A model generated the notes under the pieces. It saw nothing but the letters and a program-made list of their open reading frames with translations, was not told the origin of the DNA and made no database searches. A DNA stretch of 64,000 nucleotides from NCBI GenBank assembly GCA_002189035.1, contig NEEC01000004.1:1426001-1490000 (forward strand). The letters run 5' to 3'. The stretch is from Utricularia gibba. Taxonomy: Eukaryota > Streptophyta > Magnoliopsida > Lamiales > Lentibulariaceae. The position numbers were made by a program, and so were the translations under genes. Positions 47,281 through 59,159 of this stretch are shown in pieces; within the stretch, counting starts at the first letter, position 1; each line of letters begins with the position of its first letter.

Positions 47281-48903
47281 TCATTTCTGGTCCGTGTACA
47301 CAGCATCGACATCGTCCAGCTCAAGGAGTTTGGACATCAGTTCCTTGTTCAGAGCCATGGCCTCATCATCCACCTGCATGCGATCCACAGTCAGCAACTC
47401 TGCATGCTTCTCATGAAGCTCGGTGACTATGCTCTTTCACGGACTTCGTGTAAACAAGAAACTAGTCCCTGCAACCCATTAACTGTTACATAGAACTGAT
47501 GCTGCAAGGAGATTACCTCAACTGGCATCAGAGGAATAAGCTCGAATCCCCCATCGGTTTCGAATGGTATTCCTTCGTTGCGTAGGTTTGTCAACAAGGC
47601 AGGGTAATTCTCCACGGAAGACACAATCTTGAAGTAACTATCACCAAAGGAAGCAAGTTATAAAAGAATAATGTGTAATCAGAGTGAAAAAAAAAAGGGG
47701 AATAGACACAAGATGATGTTGTCCACCTTTCTGAATCTTCTTCCGAGTCATCTTCATCAACAGAGGGTTCGAGGACATCATCTGAACCAGAATCCAAAGC
47801 GATGGCTATAAGGTTATCTTTAACAACATCAGTGACCTTGACGGTAACAACGTGGGCACGTTTGAATTTGAACATAATCGAACCAGAATCTGCCATTTTT
47901 CCACCATACTCCTTTGCAACCTCCCTAACAGCCGCCACAGATCTGTTTACCTTATCTGTCAACACCTGAATGATCATTCCTGCACCCCCGTAGCCATAGA
48001 CCTGGGTTGTATAGAAATGATGGAGACTGCATGATCTCAAATGAAATGTATATGCAGATTCACCCATGCCAAATTTTGTATGGGATAACAACCTCATAAA
48101 ATTTCTCGATGAAGGCTTCCTGGCCCTTCTCTGAAGCCCTCTTGATGTTCCTGTCGATAATATCTTTAGGTATGTCGAGCTGCTTTGCCTTCTCAAATAG
48201 AGCAGCCAATGCAGTGTTAGACACAGGACTGGAGCCACCCTTCTTGACCCTGGGGGTTACATTTCGAAACATCAGGATTCAAGAAAACACATAGCATCAA
48301 AACACAACAACAAGGAAGCTCAATGCAGATTTGGTAATGCGAATAATATGACGAATAATTGCCATTCAATGAAAAAAAAAAAAAAAACCTACGCTGAAAC
48401 AACTTCCTTCCCAAATCTTGCATACAGCTTTGCTTTCTTAGCATCCTGGGTCGTCTGCAGAGAAAATGCATCACCCACAACTCTAATTTAAGCAATTTCA
48501 AACACCAATTCACTACGATTTGAGATCATACTCAGCACCTTTCTTCCCGCAATTTTACAGGAGCGGCGGCCCATGCACAAGATGGTGCAAGACGAAATCT
48601 TTCTCGCAGCAATTGCATATTCATACCCACGGAAAGAAACCCAATTTCCGAAAGAGGAGTAGCATGATAAAGACGAGAGCCTTCTACTCGTCAAAACATT
48701 TCCTGCAACGAATCATCTGCTGTTTCTTAAACCTCAGACGACTGCCAATCATTTAATCAAGGAGATTAACAAGCTTGATTGCGGAAAACGAAGAAAGTGG
48801 ATTTACTAATCAAAGAAACGGAATCAGAGGGTTTAAGAAAAACCCCATCGGAATATCTGACAAGTAGCGAACCAAACGCTCTGAGTGTTGGTGAGCATGA
48901 CAT
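47281..48903 (-). CDS. YebC/TACO1-family protein, organelle-targeted
   Basis: Member of the YebC/TACO1 family (Arabidopsis At2g25830 type). Bacterial members were named transcription regulators; TACO1 and recent bacterial work point to translation on mitochondrial or plastid ribosomes. Seven exons (48807-48903, 48539-48702, 48393-48454, 48093-48249, 47727-48001, 47517-47637, 47281-47373) join in frame to 322 residues. The first 70 or so residues, rich in Ser and Arg and starting MSCSPTLRAFGSLLVRYS, look like a transit peptide. The core starts at MGRRSCKIAGRK, then AKKAKLYARFGKEVVSAVKK, LDIPKDIIDRNIKRASEKGQ, YGYGGAGMIIQVLTDKVNRS, VREVAKEYGGKMADSGSIMF and the end DDVDAVYTDQK. The exon 1/2 junction relies on donor A|GTAAAT and is the least certain. 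Confidence 0.88.
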
Positions 48904-50162
48904 CTTTTCATTTGCGTTGCATGTCACACACAATCTCCTCCCGACTAGAAATCTTGGTGAATGAACGAACACACTGAGCAGATCAAATCTCCTCCATCTC
49001 TGTCTCTCACAAGCAGAGAGAACTCAGAACCCACAACTAACCGCTTCTTCTTCATCAGCCCAATTCAAATTTATTGGGCCTCATCATATTCATTTGCCCA
49101 GAATTGTGCTAACGGGCCCATTTTAATCAAATTCTAAATGCGATCCCTCAACTATTTATTATTTACATCTGCGACCCCAATCTCTGTGACGTTTGACATC
49201 CTGTATCTTCTTCTTCGCCAATAAACGCCACCTGATTGTCGCCGCCGGTGCGCCACCGCGGGTGACAGGTACGCATAACACGTAATTGACTAATGTTGAC
49301 ATCAATTATTATGGATTCCTATGACTTAAATGAAACAACAGACGTTTATTTCTTGAGAAAAAAATAAAAACAAAAAGCTCACGCATGCACTCTTCGGAAT
49401 CATTATGCTGTTTCTTCCTTTTCACATCTCCCCATACCATCATTGCAAATTGATTCCTTTTTTCACTACAGCCTTTGCTTCTGCATGCACTGCTATAGAA
49501 AAATGCGGAGAAAATAGGAGTGAGATGGGCTAAAGCTAAAAGCTTAGAGTGTTGGTAAAGTAAAGAGACAAAGCAAGGGGGGCAAAAAGAACATTGGAGC
49601 TACTTTTAGTCCCCAAAAATGGCGTCTTGTTTCCTCTTTTCCCCATCAGGCACTGTCACATCACATCTCATGAGTAGAAAACTGAAAAATTCTCCAGATG
49701 GGTGCCTCGCTTGTATAAACCTAAACCTTTTCTCCTGCTGGGTCGTTCTCATGGAAGATCTGCGTATTGTGCCTTTGTGCTGAAGACCCCAGACGACTTG
49801 GTTTGCTCCAATATTCCCTCTTCAGGTAACATGAATCCAGTAAGTTTCCATGGGAATGCAAGTATGCTGTTTTGTGGACTAGTTGTAGCATTTACTCAGG
49901 GGATTAGCAGTTTGCTGGATTACACCGATTCTTGTCATTATCCGTGTTGTATGCTATGGCTTTGAGGTGGGATTTTTAGATTTTACGACTTCTGCTTCCA
50001 AAATATCATCTTTTTGAGGGAAGGAAGAGCGGTGTAATCAAATAAATCTGGTTAACTTTGAGTGGCTTTTTATGGTTTTCTGGGTCGTCATAATCTTGTT
50101 TTGTTTGCCATCTATGCTGGTTTTGTTTAATCATTCTAAGTGAAAGATGGTTTCCTTTAGTT
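48904..50162. promoter_or_regulatory. divergent intergenic region, YebC-like / HD-ZIP III
   Basis: The two genes are transcribed away from each other. At 49074-49120 are TTGGGCC and CGGGCCCA elements (site II/UP1-like) near the YebC-like gene, common in promoters of housekeeping and organelle-biogenesis genes. 49620-50162 is the likely leader of the HD-ZIP III gene and contains short upstream ATGs, for example at 49699, whose frame closes after six codons. Confidence 0.5.
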
Positions 50163-53100
50163 ATGGTGGCGGTGACATCTGCTTACAAAGACGGTGGCAA
50201 AGGAGGAGTAGATAGTGGAAAATATGTACGGTATACACCAGAGCAGGTTGAAGCGTTAGAAAGGTTGTACCATGATTGTCCCAAGCCCAGCTCTTTGCGT
50301 AGGCAGCAGCTAATCCGCGAGTGTCCGATCCTCTCCAACATCGAGCCGAAGCAGATCAAAGTTTGGTTTCAGAACAGACGGTAGCATATCCTGTTTTGGT
50401 AAAAGAGAATTGAATGGATGGTTTCTTGAGCTTTTTCTGCGATGCAGATGCAGGGAGAAGCAGCGGAAAGAGGCGTCACGTCTGCAAGCCGTGAACAGGA
50501 AACTGACTGCGATGAATAAGCTACTTATGGAAGAGAACGATCGATTACAGAAGCAGATTTCGCAGTTGGTGTATGAGAACGGCTATTTTCGCCAAAGGAC
50601 CCAAACTGTAACTCTACGTTTTCTTCTCTCATTCCCTTCTCGTAGCTTTACTTAAACTTGAGATTTTGATTTGAGGCCTTCTGACTTCGCAGGCAACACT
50701 GGCCACCACCGATAATAGTTGTGATTCAGTGGTGACGAGTGGTCAACACCGGCAAACTCCTCAGAACACGCCCCAAGATGCAAGTCCATCAGGGTGAGCT
50801 AAGAATCCAATACATCTGTGGTAGTGTGTTGAATTCAGTAATGTGATGGGTTTTCTGTTTGTTTTCAAGGCTTTTATCTATAGCTGAAGAAACTTTAACA
50901 GAGTTTCTCTCAAAGGCAACTGGAACTGCTGTTGAGTGGGTCCAAATGCCTGGGATGAAGGTATGCAAATTTGTTTCTCTTTATCTGATTCTGTGCATGC
51001 CAACGTTGTTTGTGCATTCGATGTTTGGCAGCCTGGTCCGGATTCCATTGGAATCATTGCTATTTCTCATGGATGCAATGGTGTTGCATCACGCGCTTGC
51101 AGCCTTATTGGGCTCGAGCCCGCAAGAGTAAGTCTTTAGCTTGGCTCGTTGAAGTACTAAGCAGAGAGATGCTCGTGAGATGATAACTCATGATCTGTGA
51201 TCAGGTAGCTGAAATCCTTAGAGATAGGTCTATTTGGCACCGTGATTGCCGAGTCGTTGATGTCATGAATGTGCTTTCAACTGGTACTGGGGAACCATAG
51301 AATTGCTGTACATGCAGGTGCTGCATTTTCTCTGTACTTGTTGCTTCTTTTTCATTACCGGTATAATCTTACTGATGGTTTTCTATCCTCAGCTCTATGC
51401 ACTAACAACTCTAGCTCCGGCTCGTGAATTTTGGCTACTTCGATATACTTCACTCATGGATGATGGCAGCCTTGTGGTAGTATTATGCTACCCTTTTTTC
51501 AACTATTTGCATGGTTTGATACTTTATCCACTGGATCCCCCCTTGTAGGTGTGTGAAAGATCACTGAACAACACTGCAAATGGACCAAGCATTCCTCATG
51601 TGGAAAACTTTGTGAGAGCAGAAATGCTTCCAAGTGGATACCTCATAAGGCCCTGCGATGGAGGCGGATCCATTTTGCATATAGTCAATCACATGGATCT
51701 CCAGGTACTTCTGAATTCCGACAATGGACTTGGTCTCTTAGATTTCTGATGAGCGCAACTGATTTCAACAAGTCATCTCTCTAGTCTTGGAGTGTGCCAG
51801 AGGTCCTGCGTTCACTATATGAATCTTCGAGTTTTCATGCTCACAGGACAACATTAGCGGTAACGCTGTCTTTCATCAGTCTCCTTCCCCTTCAGAACCG
51901 AGAATCTTTCTTTGTTGCATTTTCATTACTCCTTTTTTTTTTTCTGGAGTAGGCTCTACGTCATTTGAGGCAGATATCTCAAGAAGCTTGCCATCCAAAT
52001 GCTACTGCTTGGGGACGAAGGCCTGTGGTATTACGTGCCATAGGACAAAGAATGAGCAGGTTGAATTAAAAAAAACCAGGATTCTTACATTGTTCTGTTT
52101 CATGGTCACTGTGATGGATCTTTGTTGTCCGATTTTCACACGCAGAAGCTTCAATGAGGCCGTAAACAGCTTTCCCGACCAGGGTTGGTCGTCCATACAA
52201 GGTGATGGTGTAGATGATGTTTCCCTTCTGGTGAACTCTTCCCCTGGGAAATTGATGGGATCAGTTCAAAACTATTCAAAGGGACTTCCCGCCATGTCTA
52301 ATGGAGTTCTATGCGCCAAGGCATCCATGCTGTTACAAGTTAGTACGCATACGCCGAGTCGTCTTCCCTCTTCTTGGGTAAATGTTGAACATGTTCTTCT
52401 CTCTTGTAGGATGTCTCTCCTCCTGTACTGTTAAGGTTTCTCCACGAGCATCGTTCCGAGTGGGCTGATACTGGAATAGAGGCCTGCTTTGCTACCGCAG
52501 GTAAACCGGGGGCTTTTTCCCTGTCTTCCACTCGACAAGCAGCGCCCTTTGGTTCACATGTTATTCTTCCACTTGCTCCTACCATTGAGAACGATGAGGT
52601 GAGTCCCTGCTTTTTAGATGATCCTGAGCTCCAGCATTGCCAGGCTAGTTATATTCTGACTTTTCAATTCTGTTTCAGTTCATGGAAGTTATCAGGCTGG
52701 AAAATGTATCTAATATTAACCAAAACATGACGATGCCTAATGATATCTTCCTCCTGCAAGTGAGCTCTTTATCCAATCAATAGGAATTCATTCCTCATTC
52801 TCTGATGTTCCTGAGCTTTTTTTTTCCCATCTGCAATGGTTGATCAGATGTATAACGGTGTGGACGAGAATGCTGTGGGTGCTTGTGCTGAACTTATATT
52901 CGCTCCGATAGATGACACTTTTTCGGATGATACGCCTCTCCTTCCTTCCGGATTTCGTATTATGCCGCTGCATACCAAACCTGTAAGCTCACAAACTTGC
53001 AACTTCTATGCCTGGAAATGTATCTTGCTTTTTCTGTCTGTTGGTGTTCTCTTGTTTTTGCTTCTGATGTTGGTGGTTGAACTGATGCAGGATCCTTCCA

Positions 53101-54032
53101 CCCCAAATCCTACATTGGATCTTGCATCGACTCTTGAAATCGGCTCTGCCGGGCACCATTTTTCCAAGGAAAATTCTGCAGCTCATGGGGCTTCAGAATC
53201 TGTAATGACAATTGCCTTTCAGTTTGCGTTCCAGTTCCATCTTCAAGATACTGTGGCAACCATGGCAAGGCAGTACATCCGGAGCATCATTTCCTCTGTG
53301 CAGAGGGTCGCAACGGCACTCTCACCTTCCAACTCATGTGCACGAGCTGGCCTGCGTGCATCTCCCGGAACACTCGAAGCGGAGGCTCTTGGCCAATGGA
53401 TTTGCCAGAGCTACAGGTATGCGCCATAACACGACATGAAAAAGGAGGGCGAAAGCGAAATCATTCACTATTCTTGTGCAGATTCTACCTGGGTACGGAG
53501 ATGCTGAAACCTCAGAAGGAAGGAAATGGTTCCATTTTCAAAGCACTATGGCAGCATTCTGATGCAGTGATGTGTTGCTCGTTGAAGGTGAATCGCTGGG
53601 TATAAAAAAAAAGGATCCTTCAGCACCTTTTCTAACGAATGCCCAACTTCTTTCTCACCGCAGGCATCCCCTGTCTTCATGTTTGCAAATCAAGCCGGGC
53701 TGGACATGTTGGAGACGAGCTTGGTGGCACTTCAGGACACCAGGCTGGATGAGGTCTTCAATGACAACGGAAGAAAAACACTACTAGCAGAGCTCCCACA
53801 GATCATGCAGCAGGTAGGATCTCAACCATCTACAGCTCACTCAATGTCAAAGCTCTTTACCTGCTCAATGTCTGGTACTGTACAGGGATTCGGGTACCTA
53901 GAAGGTGGGTTTTGCCTGTCGAGCATGAGCCGGCTCGTTTCATACGAGAAAGCGGTGGCCTGGAATGTACTGAACCAAGAAGAGAAGGTCCACTGCCTCT
54001 GCATCATGCTCATAAACTGGTCCTTCGTCTGA
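50163..54032 (+). CDS. HD-ZIP III transcription factor, ATHB-15/CORONA-like (apparent frameshift)
   Basis: Class III homeodomain-leucine zipper factor; relatives control vascular patterning, organ polarity and meristems. Eighteen exons join to about 842 residues. Homeodomain: KYVRYTPEQVEALERLYHDC to EPKQIKVWFQNRRCREKQRK. Leucine zipper: LQAVNRKLTAMNKLLMEEND. START domain: SIAEETLTEFLSKATGTAVE to about 400. C-terminal MEKHLA domain: SPVFMFANQAGLDMLETSLV to KVHCLCIMLINWSFV. Closest by eye to ATHB-15 (LYHDCPKPSS, IIAISHGC, LEIGSAG, ICQSYR), but many normally fixed residues differ. In exon 6 (51205-51317) the run of four Gs at 51289-51292 leaves the frame one base short: as read it meets TAG, whereas one more base gives the expected TIELLYMQ. 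All other exons keep frame. Confidence 0.9.
50951..51041 (+). promoter_or_regulatory. miR165/166 target site, split by an intron
   Basis: TGGGATGAAG ends exon 4 (50951-50960) and CCTGGTCCGG starts exon 5 (51032-51041). Joined in the mRNA they form the complement of miR166 and encode GMKPGPD in the START domain. A site spanning this exon junction is the known arrangement in HD-ZIP III genes. The match implies that this gene remains under miR166 control. Confidence 0.92.
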
Positions 54033-55045
54033 TGAACTATCATGTAGCAGCAGCTTCCCTGCTCTCTGTTGAATCTTGGAAAACGCATAGGAAGTGTCCA
54101 TGAGCATCATCTCAATCCAAAAAAGCCGATGCTCAAAACCCCATTTCGGCCGGAGAGCACGAACAATAGAACTCAGTCAGTCATCTTCCAAATCCCCGGC
54201 CTTCTCTGGGATGAACCAACAAGTAGGAAGCACCATGGGCGTCTCTTGAACCCATTGGGCCTTAACTGTACCCATTTTTCTTATTCCTTCCGTACACCCA
54301 ACTCCCAGCTCAAATTGAAAATGCAACAACCACCCCGCATTTTCGCCGCGTATGCAACCTTTGCCAGTCTTAGAAACCCTAATAATTGTGTGTGGGGACG
54401 ATGGGATGAGATGGGGCACTTGGGCGCGTGGACTCACGTATTTATCTTTATAATATTAAGATTAAAAAAATTAATATAAAATATCTGTATTAAAAAGTAC
54501 AATACATTTCACCCCAAAAATAGGCCGGTGGGTGGGTGGGCCGGCGTCCTCATCCTTATCCACTGCCGGCATGTACAGTCACGTGCCACGTTGGCATCCG
54601 TACCACTCCCACCGCAGCAACAAGAATCTTGTTTTAACCTCAGGTAGGAGACTAATAATGTTTGTAAAATGTCTCGGAACATGTGGAAAAATCAATTCAA
54701 AATTGATTTTATTAGAATTGATATATATTTTTTAAAATATTTGATGTACATTTGGAATACATAGATTTTACGAACTTTCAAACTTTGCTTAAATGTTAAT
54801 CGAGATACATTCGGATGATTTAGAAATTAGATTATATTATTTATACATATATATATGAATAATAATATTATTGATTTTTTATATGAGTGTGTGACAAGAA
54901 AATAAGTATTTTCAAATGATTTAAAAAGAAAAATGTATTTAATAAATAGAGGATATTTATTGAGATTTATTGACAGCGTGCGTTAGCAGTAAGTTCCGAT
55001 ACGGTTTCCAGTACTCTGATTGGCTGCCCCTAGATATTCAGCAAC

Positions 55046-55079
55046 TAACCACGGTCAGGTCGCGTCTTGACCGTGGTTA
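55046..55079. promoter_or_regulatory. perfect 12-bp inverted repeat in CCCH promoter
   Basis: TAACCACGGTCA (55046-55057) and TGACCGTGGTTA (55068-55079) are exact reverse complements around a 10-bp spacer. The right arm with its preceding base gives TTGACC, a W-box core. The repeat lies about 20 bp upstream of a TATA box, a fitting place for a dimeric-factor site. Confidence 0.7.
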
Positions 55080-55098
55080 CTCCCAAACCGGTGTTCTT

Positions 55099-55104
55099 TA
55101 TATA
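55099..55104 (+). promoter_or_regulatory. TATA box of CCCH zinc-finger gene
   Basis: TATATA in the context TTCTTTATATAGGGTACGG, about 130 bp upstream of the start codon. Confidence 0.65.
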
Positions 55105-55229
55105 GGGTACGGTCCTAGCATGCATTTTCGCCATTGCCATACGCACTGTCACAGTTACGCTTAGACTGGATAGGGTACGGAGTAGAGTCGACGAAGTAAG
55201 GAGGCTGGATCTGAGTTTTCTGGATCTTG

Positions 55230-55934
55230 ATGATGATGATGATCGGTGATTATGGATGGGCGCAGCGGGATCTCCGCTTCGCGGTGGGGTGCGAGGGAAT
55301 CGAAGATGAGTTTGATGTTCCGGTGGACGCTTTTTCCTGCGACAGTTTCCGAATGTTTGAGTTCAAGGTGAAGCGATGCCGCCGCGCTAGGGCACACGAT
55401 TGGACGGATTGTCCCTACGCGCATCCCGGGGAGAAGGCTCGGCGTCGGGATCCGCGGTTCTACGCCTACACCGGTAGCGCGTGCCCCGATTTCCGGAGAG
55501 GCGGGTGCCCTAGAGGCGACGATTGTGAGTATGCGCACGGCGTATTCGAGTGCTGGCTACATCCTTCTCGCTATCGCACGCAGCTCTGCAAGGACGGTAC
55601 TCACTGCCGCCGCCGCGTGTGCTTTTTCGCGCACACGCCAGAACAGCTCCGCCGCCACATACCCGAAGCGTATGCTGTCCATATTCCGTCTTCCCCAGCG
55701 TACTCGTCGCCGTCGTCCCCTACCGAATCCGCATCTCCGGATCTGCAGTTCATCTGTCCATTTCCTTTTCAGTTTCGCTTCGGATCCCCGATCCAAACAC
55801 AAATCTCGGCGCATTTCACGCCATTCGAAGAAGAAGATGATCTGATGGTGGAGAGAGTGGAATCAGGAAAAGCACTACGGGAGAAACTCTACGCCAAACT
55901 AGTGGAGGAAAATTCGCTAAGCCGGGCGGTCTAA
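55230..55934 (+). CDS. CCCH-type RR-TZF zinc-finger protein
   Basis: Intronless gene for a 234-residue tandem CCCH zinc-finger protein of the plant arginine-rich (RR-TZF) group (Arabidopsis C3H20/C3H23/TZF1 relatives), RNA-binding proteins found in P-bodies and stress granules that affect hormone and stress responses. An arginine-rich segment [20 protein letters not shown] leads into the RR domain with [15 protein letters not shown]. The two CCCH fingers are [20 protein letters not shown] and [20 protein letters not shown] plus H. The start is a run of four ATG codons from 55230. No ankyrin repeats are present, as in the short members. The C-terminal third is Ser/Pro-rich. Strongly GC-rich coding sequence. 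Confidence 0.94.
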   Translation: MMMMIGDYGWAQRDLRFAVGCEGIEDEFDVPVDAFSCDSFRMFEFKVKRCRRARAHDWTDCPYAHPGEKARRRDPRFYAYTGSACPDFRRGGCPRGDDCEYAHGVFECWLHPSRYRTQLCKDGTHCRRRVCFFAHTPEQLRRHIPEAYAVHIPSSPAYSSPSSPTESASPDLQFICPFPFQFRFGSPIQTQISAHFTPFEEEDDLMVERVESGKALREKLYAKLVEENSLSRAV

Positions 55935-56227
55935 TTCGGATTGGATCAAGCGAAACTCCAATTTTCCTTCTGTGAATATATTGTAATTACACACATCCCC
56001 TTCACTGGGTGTGACAAAAGAGACGTGCGCAATTTGTTGGTAAATCATATTTAAGAAAATAAAAATTAATTTCTGACAAGCGAACCCGGTTTTCAGAATT
56101 ATAAGCACGAGTTTCAAATGACGATGCAAAACAAGGAGAAATTGCACCAAAAACAACAGTTACAACTTACAAGGCGTGAGGAAAGAGATACGATGCAGGG
56201 ACAAAACAGGGAAGAAAAAAAAGGATA

Positions 56228-59159
56228 TCAGATCGAGTCGTTCTGCTTCCTTTCTTCTTGAATAGATCTGAAGATCCTTGCAGCTGACTCGGAAGCAGAG
56301 ACAGAGTTATGGGGAACTACCTTTATAGGCCGCCGGGGACGGGCGGAGCTCTCGGAGTCCGGTAACGTGGCGTTGGCGGAAGAATAGGCAGAGAAAAACG
56401 GGAACATGCCTCTCGGCCCCGTTGCACTGCTTCCCCTGCTACTCCTCACCGCCTCACTTGGGCTGCTGGCTGTGCTGGCCAGGACTTCGGCATCCTCCGA
56501 ATGCCGTGCCTTGGGTGCCTCGCCGGCAGCTTTGGAGTCTTCGGCAGGTACATAGCTCGGCGGGTTCCTTTGATCCTTGGGTGGGTTGGCGGAAGGAGCA
56601 GTATTCATAACAGGCATGCCATAAGCCGGGAAGTAGCCGTACGGTCCCATGGGAGGGAACGGCACTGGGCATTGAGGTAGCGCAGGAACTCCGCACACCG
56701 GAGGCATGAAGTTGCCGGCGTTTGGATTCGACCCCCCGGAACCGCAGCCGCCGCACCCATGGCCTGGGAAGCATGGCCCCGGATACGGCTTGTATACTAA
56801 TCCTTCAGAGGGAGACATCACAGGAACCAGGAACTGGTGGCCTGACAGTTGATTGAAGTATAGTGGGTTGCCGCAGTTGTTGCCGGTGCTGGTGGTGGTT
56901 GGCCCGGAGGGGTTCCAGTGGGCGGTTTGCATTTAGAGAGCTGGACGCTGTTTTCCGAAGCAGAGACGGCATCAGCTTTCTCGAAAGCATTTCCTGCAGT
57001 GGCTTCCTTACAGCTAGACGGCAGCTCCACTGCTGCACTTTGTTTGGAAACATTTGAAGTTGTTTCGAAGGGGGAAACTGAGGGAGGTTTCTTCTTAGGC
57101 AAGGACTTCGCAGCTTTACTCAGTAGAGCAGTTGCTTCCTCAGACAGGAGGTGGGATGATGCAGCAACTAGCTTCTGGACCTGAATCGACAGCACGAGCA
57201 GGATACAGTGAAACTAAACTGTCTGCAAGCCCACCAAAGCTAAGGGAATCATGAACTACAAAGAATCCAGGCTTTACCTTGACCAATTTGTGCAGCTCAA
57301 ATAGTTGAATCGCGAAAATTCTTTGTTGGCTGCAGAGAAAAATCAAAGGCCACACTGTTAAACTGGGATGGCACTAGGAGAGTGTAAGACACAAAGCACA
57401 GACACCATTCCAAGGATAATATCAAAACAGGATTCTTTTTTTTAATCACAGAGTAGAAATTTTCATTTATTTGGCTGCAGCTGTGAAGACGTTCTTCAAG
57501 GATGCTTGGATGAAGCCATGATTAAGAACAGTAAACTTACCAACGCAGAGACTCACTCAACGGAAAAAATTTTCCATCCCCCTCAGCATCATGAAGACAA
57601 TAGGAACTACTCACCTTCAGTCAAATGTGTATACTCTCAGATGAACCAACCATGCAAAACATATGGACATGCGCAGCTGAGATACACCAAGGGTGGTGGA
57701 AGACAATATTCCCTCACTGTCAGATATTATTAGACTCTGCACCAGTAAACCCACCCGCCATTTAATCAATCATAAAACACATACACTAATCTAAATATCC
57801 TATACTTCAAATGAAATCCTCCACCACGTCGATGTATCCAATCCAGTATGGTAAGAAGGGTCTCCCATATCAGTAATCGGGATAATCATTTGTCATTATT
57901 AGTGCATAGCAAGGACGATCCAACTTAAAAGGTAGCCTAGACACAGAGGAAACTACAGTATTGCATTTGTAAGATCTTTACCGTAAAGGAGTGATATTAC
58001 TTCGAAAGTATCCCCAGAAAGTGGGATAAATTCAAAAACAATCAACAATAAAAAAAAACGCGAGGCAAAATTTACTTACTCGGCAATTGTCCTTCTGGCT
58101 TTCCAGAAACGTTTCTGACCAATGAGACTAGCAACATCATCAGGTGTTATACTCTCCACGCTGGACTCGGTTTCCAAAACAGAGGTCTCAGAAATGCAAT
58201 CATCCTTCTCAAGGTTCCTCGTCTGAAATGACTTACAAGACACATCTTCCGGACAACCCGTATTGTTACTAGAATGATGGGTATAATTCTGATTCTCCGG
58301 AGGAAAATCATTCTTAGAGTTTGACGATGATTTCCTTTTTCCCAGTGTAGCAACATTATCCAGACATACTGTACTGTTGTCCCCGTGACTAGTAGTCACT
58401 GAATTTTCACCAGGTTCGTTACGCATGAACGGACCTGCTTGTGCTTTCAGACACCAATTCTTAGAAATGGGTGATGAGTTCGACGTATCATCTGTGCATT
58501 CATCAGCAGAAACTTTTGCGGCCTGTCTTCTCTTATTTTCACGGTTAGAGGTTGAATCCCTGTCACACTCGTTGCTACGACTTTTATCCAAACCTTTACT
58601 CGGCGAAGAGTGGGTGAATATAGGGACCCTATAATCATCCTCAACCTGCTTCTTTCGCTGCTCAATTCGTGCCAATGAAGAATCAGAAGATAAGCAGCAC
58701 TGGTTCTCATAGTGATGTCTTGAAGTAGCCTGACGGAGGAAAACCAAAATGGCCAAATCATATCCATGTTTAAGGAAAATAGACACAAACACACTAGAAC
58801 TCACTAGTTGCGGTAGTACTGAAGCAAAACATATTATATACATATTCTGCACAGTCCACAAGTTCGCCTCTTCAAAACATATCAAGCACGCAACTTCCAC
58901 ACAAAAAAAAAAAAAAATAATCAAAACAATATGATCCTGTTAAGTTCACCTGGCTTGATTTTGCTGCTAAGTTTGTGGCAGGGCTGCTAGGAGGCTTCGT
59001 TCGAATATGACTGTGAAATCTCTGAGAAGGAATGCTGAGTTGTTCATAGAGAGCCATCTTATTTCTTGGTGGTGCCCTTGGACCTCCCTTAAACGCATCA
59101 TTCACATGAAGCCTAGGAAACATTGGTTCCATCATCTTTTCATCTCTCCCTCGCTTCAT
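56228..59159 (-). CDS. ELF3: EARLY FLOWERING 3 (circadian evening complex; apparent frameshift)
   Basis: Scaffold of the evening complex (with ELF4 and LUX), which gates light and temperature input to the clock and flowering. Exons 58950-59159, 58080-58729, 57278-57329 and 56228-57180 would give about 621 residues. The N-terminal signature is clear: [40 protein letters not shown] and F. The conserved middle block is [20 protein letters not shown] with [20 protein letters not shown]. The Pro/Gly-rich C-terminal region has [20 protein letters not shown] and ends [18 protein letters not shown]. The last exon is one base short: [11 protein letters not shown] reads in one frame and [16 protein letters not shown] in the next, with the step near 56880-56890 at CCGG. 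No long polyglutamine tract is present. Confidence 0.9.

Larger units (their letters stand above)
54033..55229. other. spacer and CCCH-gene promoter
   Basis: The first 400 or so bases are likely the HD-ZIP III 3' untranslated region. 54450-54960 is AT-rich. The segment 54970-55229 holds the promoter elements listed separately. Confidence 0.55.

Noticed and set aside
55215-55245. Resemblance to miR172 (GATCTTGATGATGATG)
   Set aside because: It is an ATG-rich stretch at the start of the CCCH gene, lacks the full miR172 sequence and has no star arm.
55525-55845. Open frames of about 100 codons in other frames of the CCCH gene
   Set aside because: Only the 55230-55934 frame contains the Cys/His pattern of both fingers.
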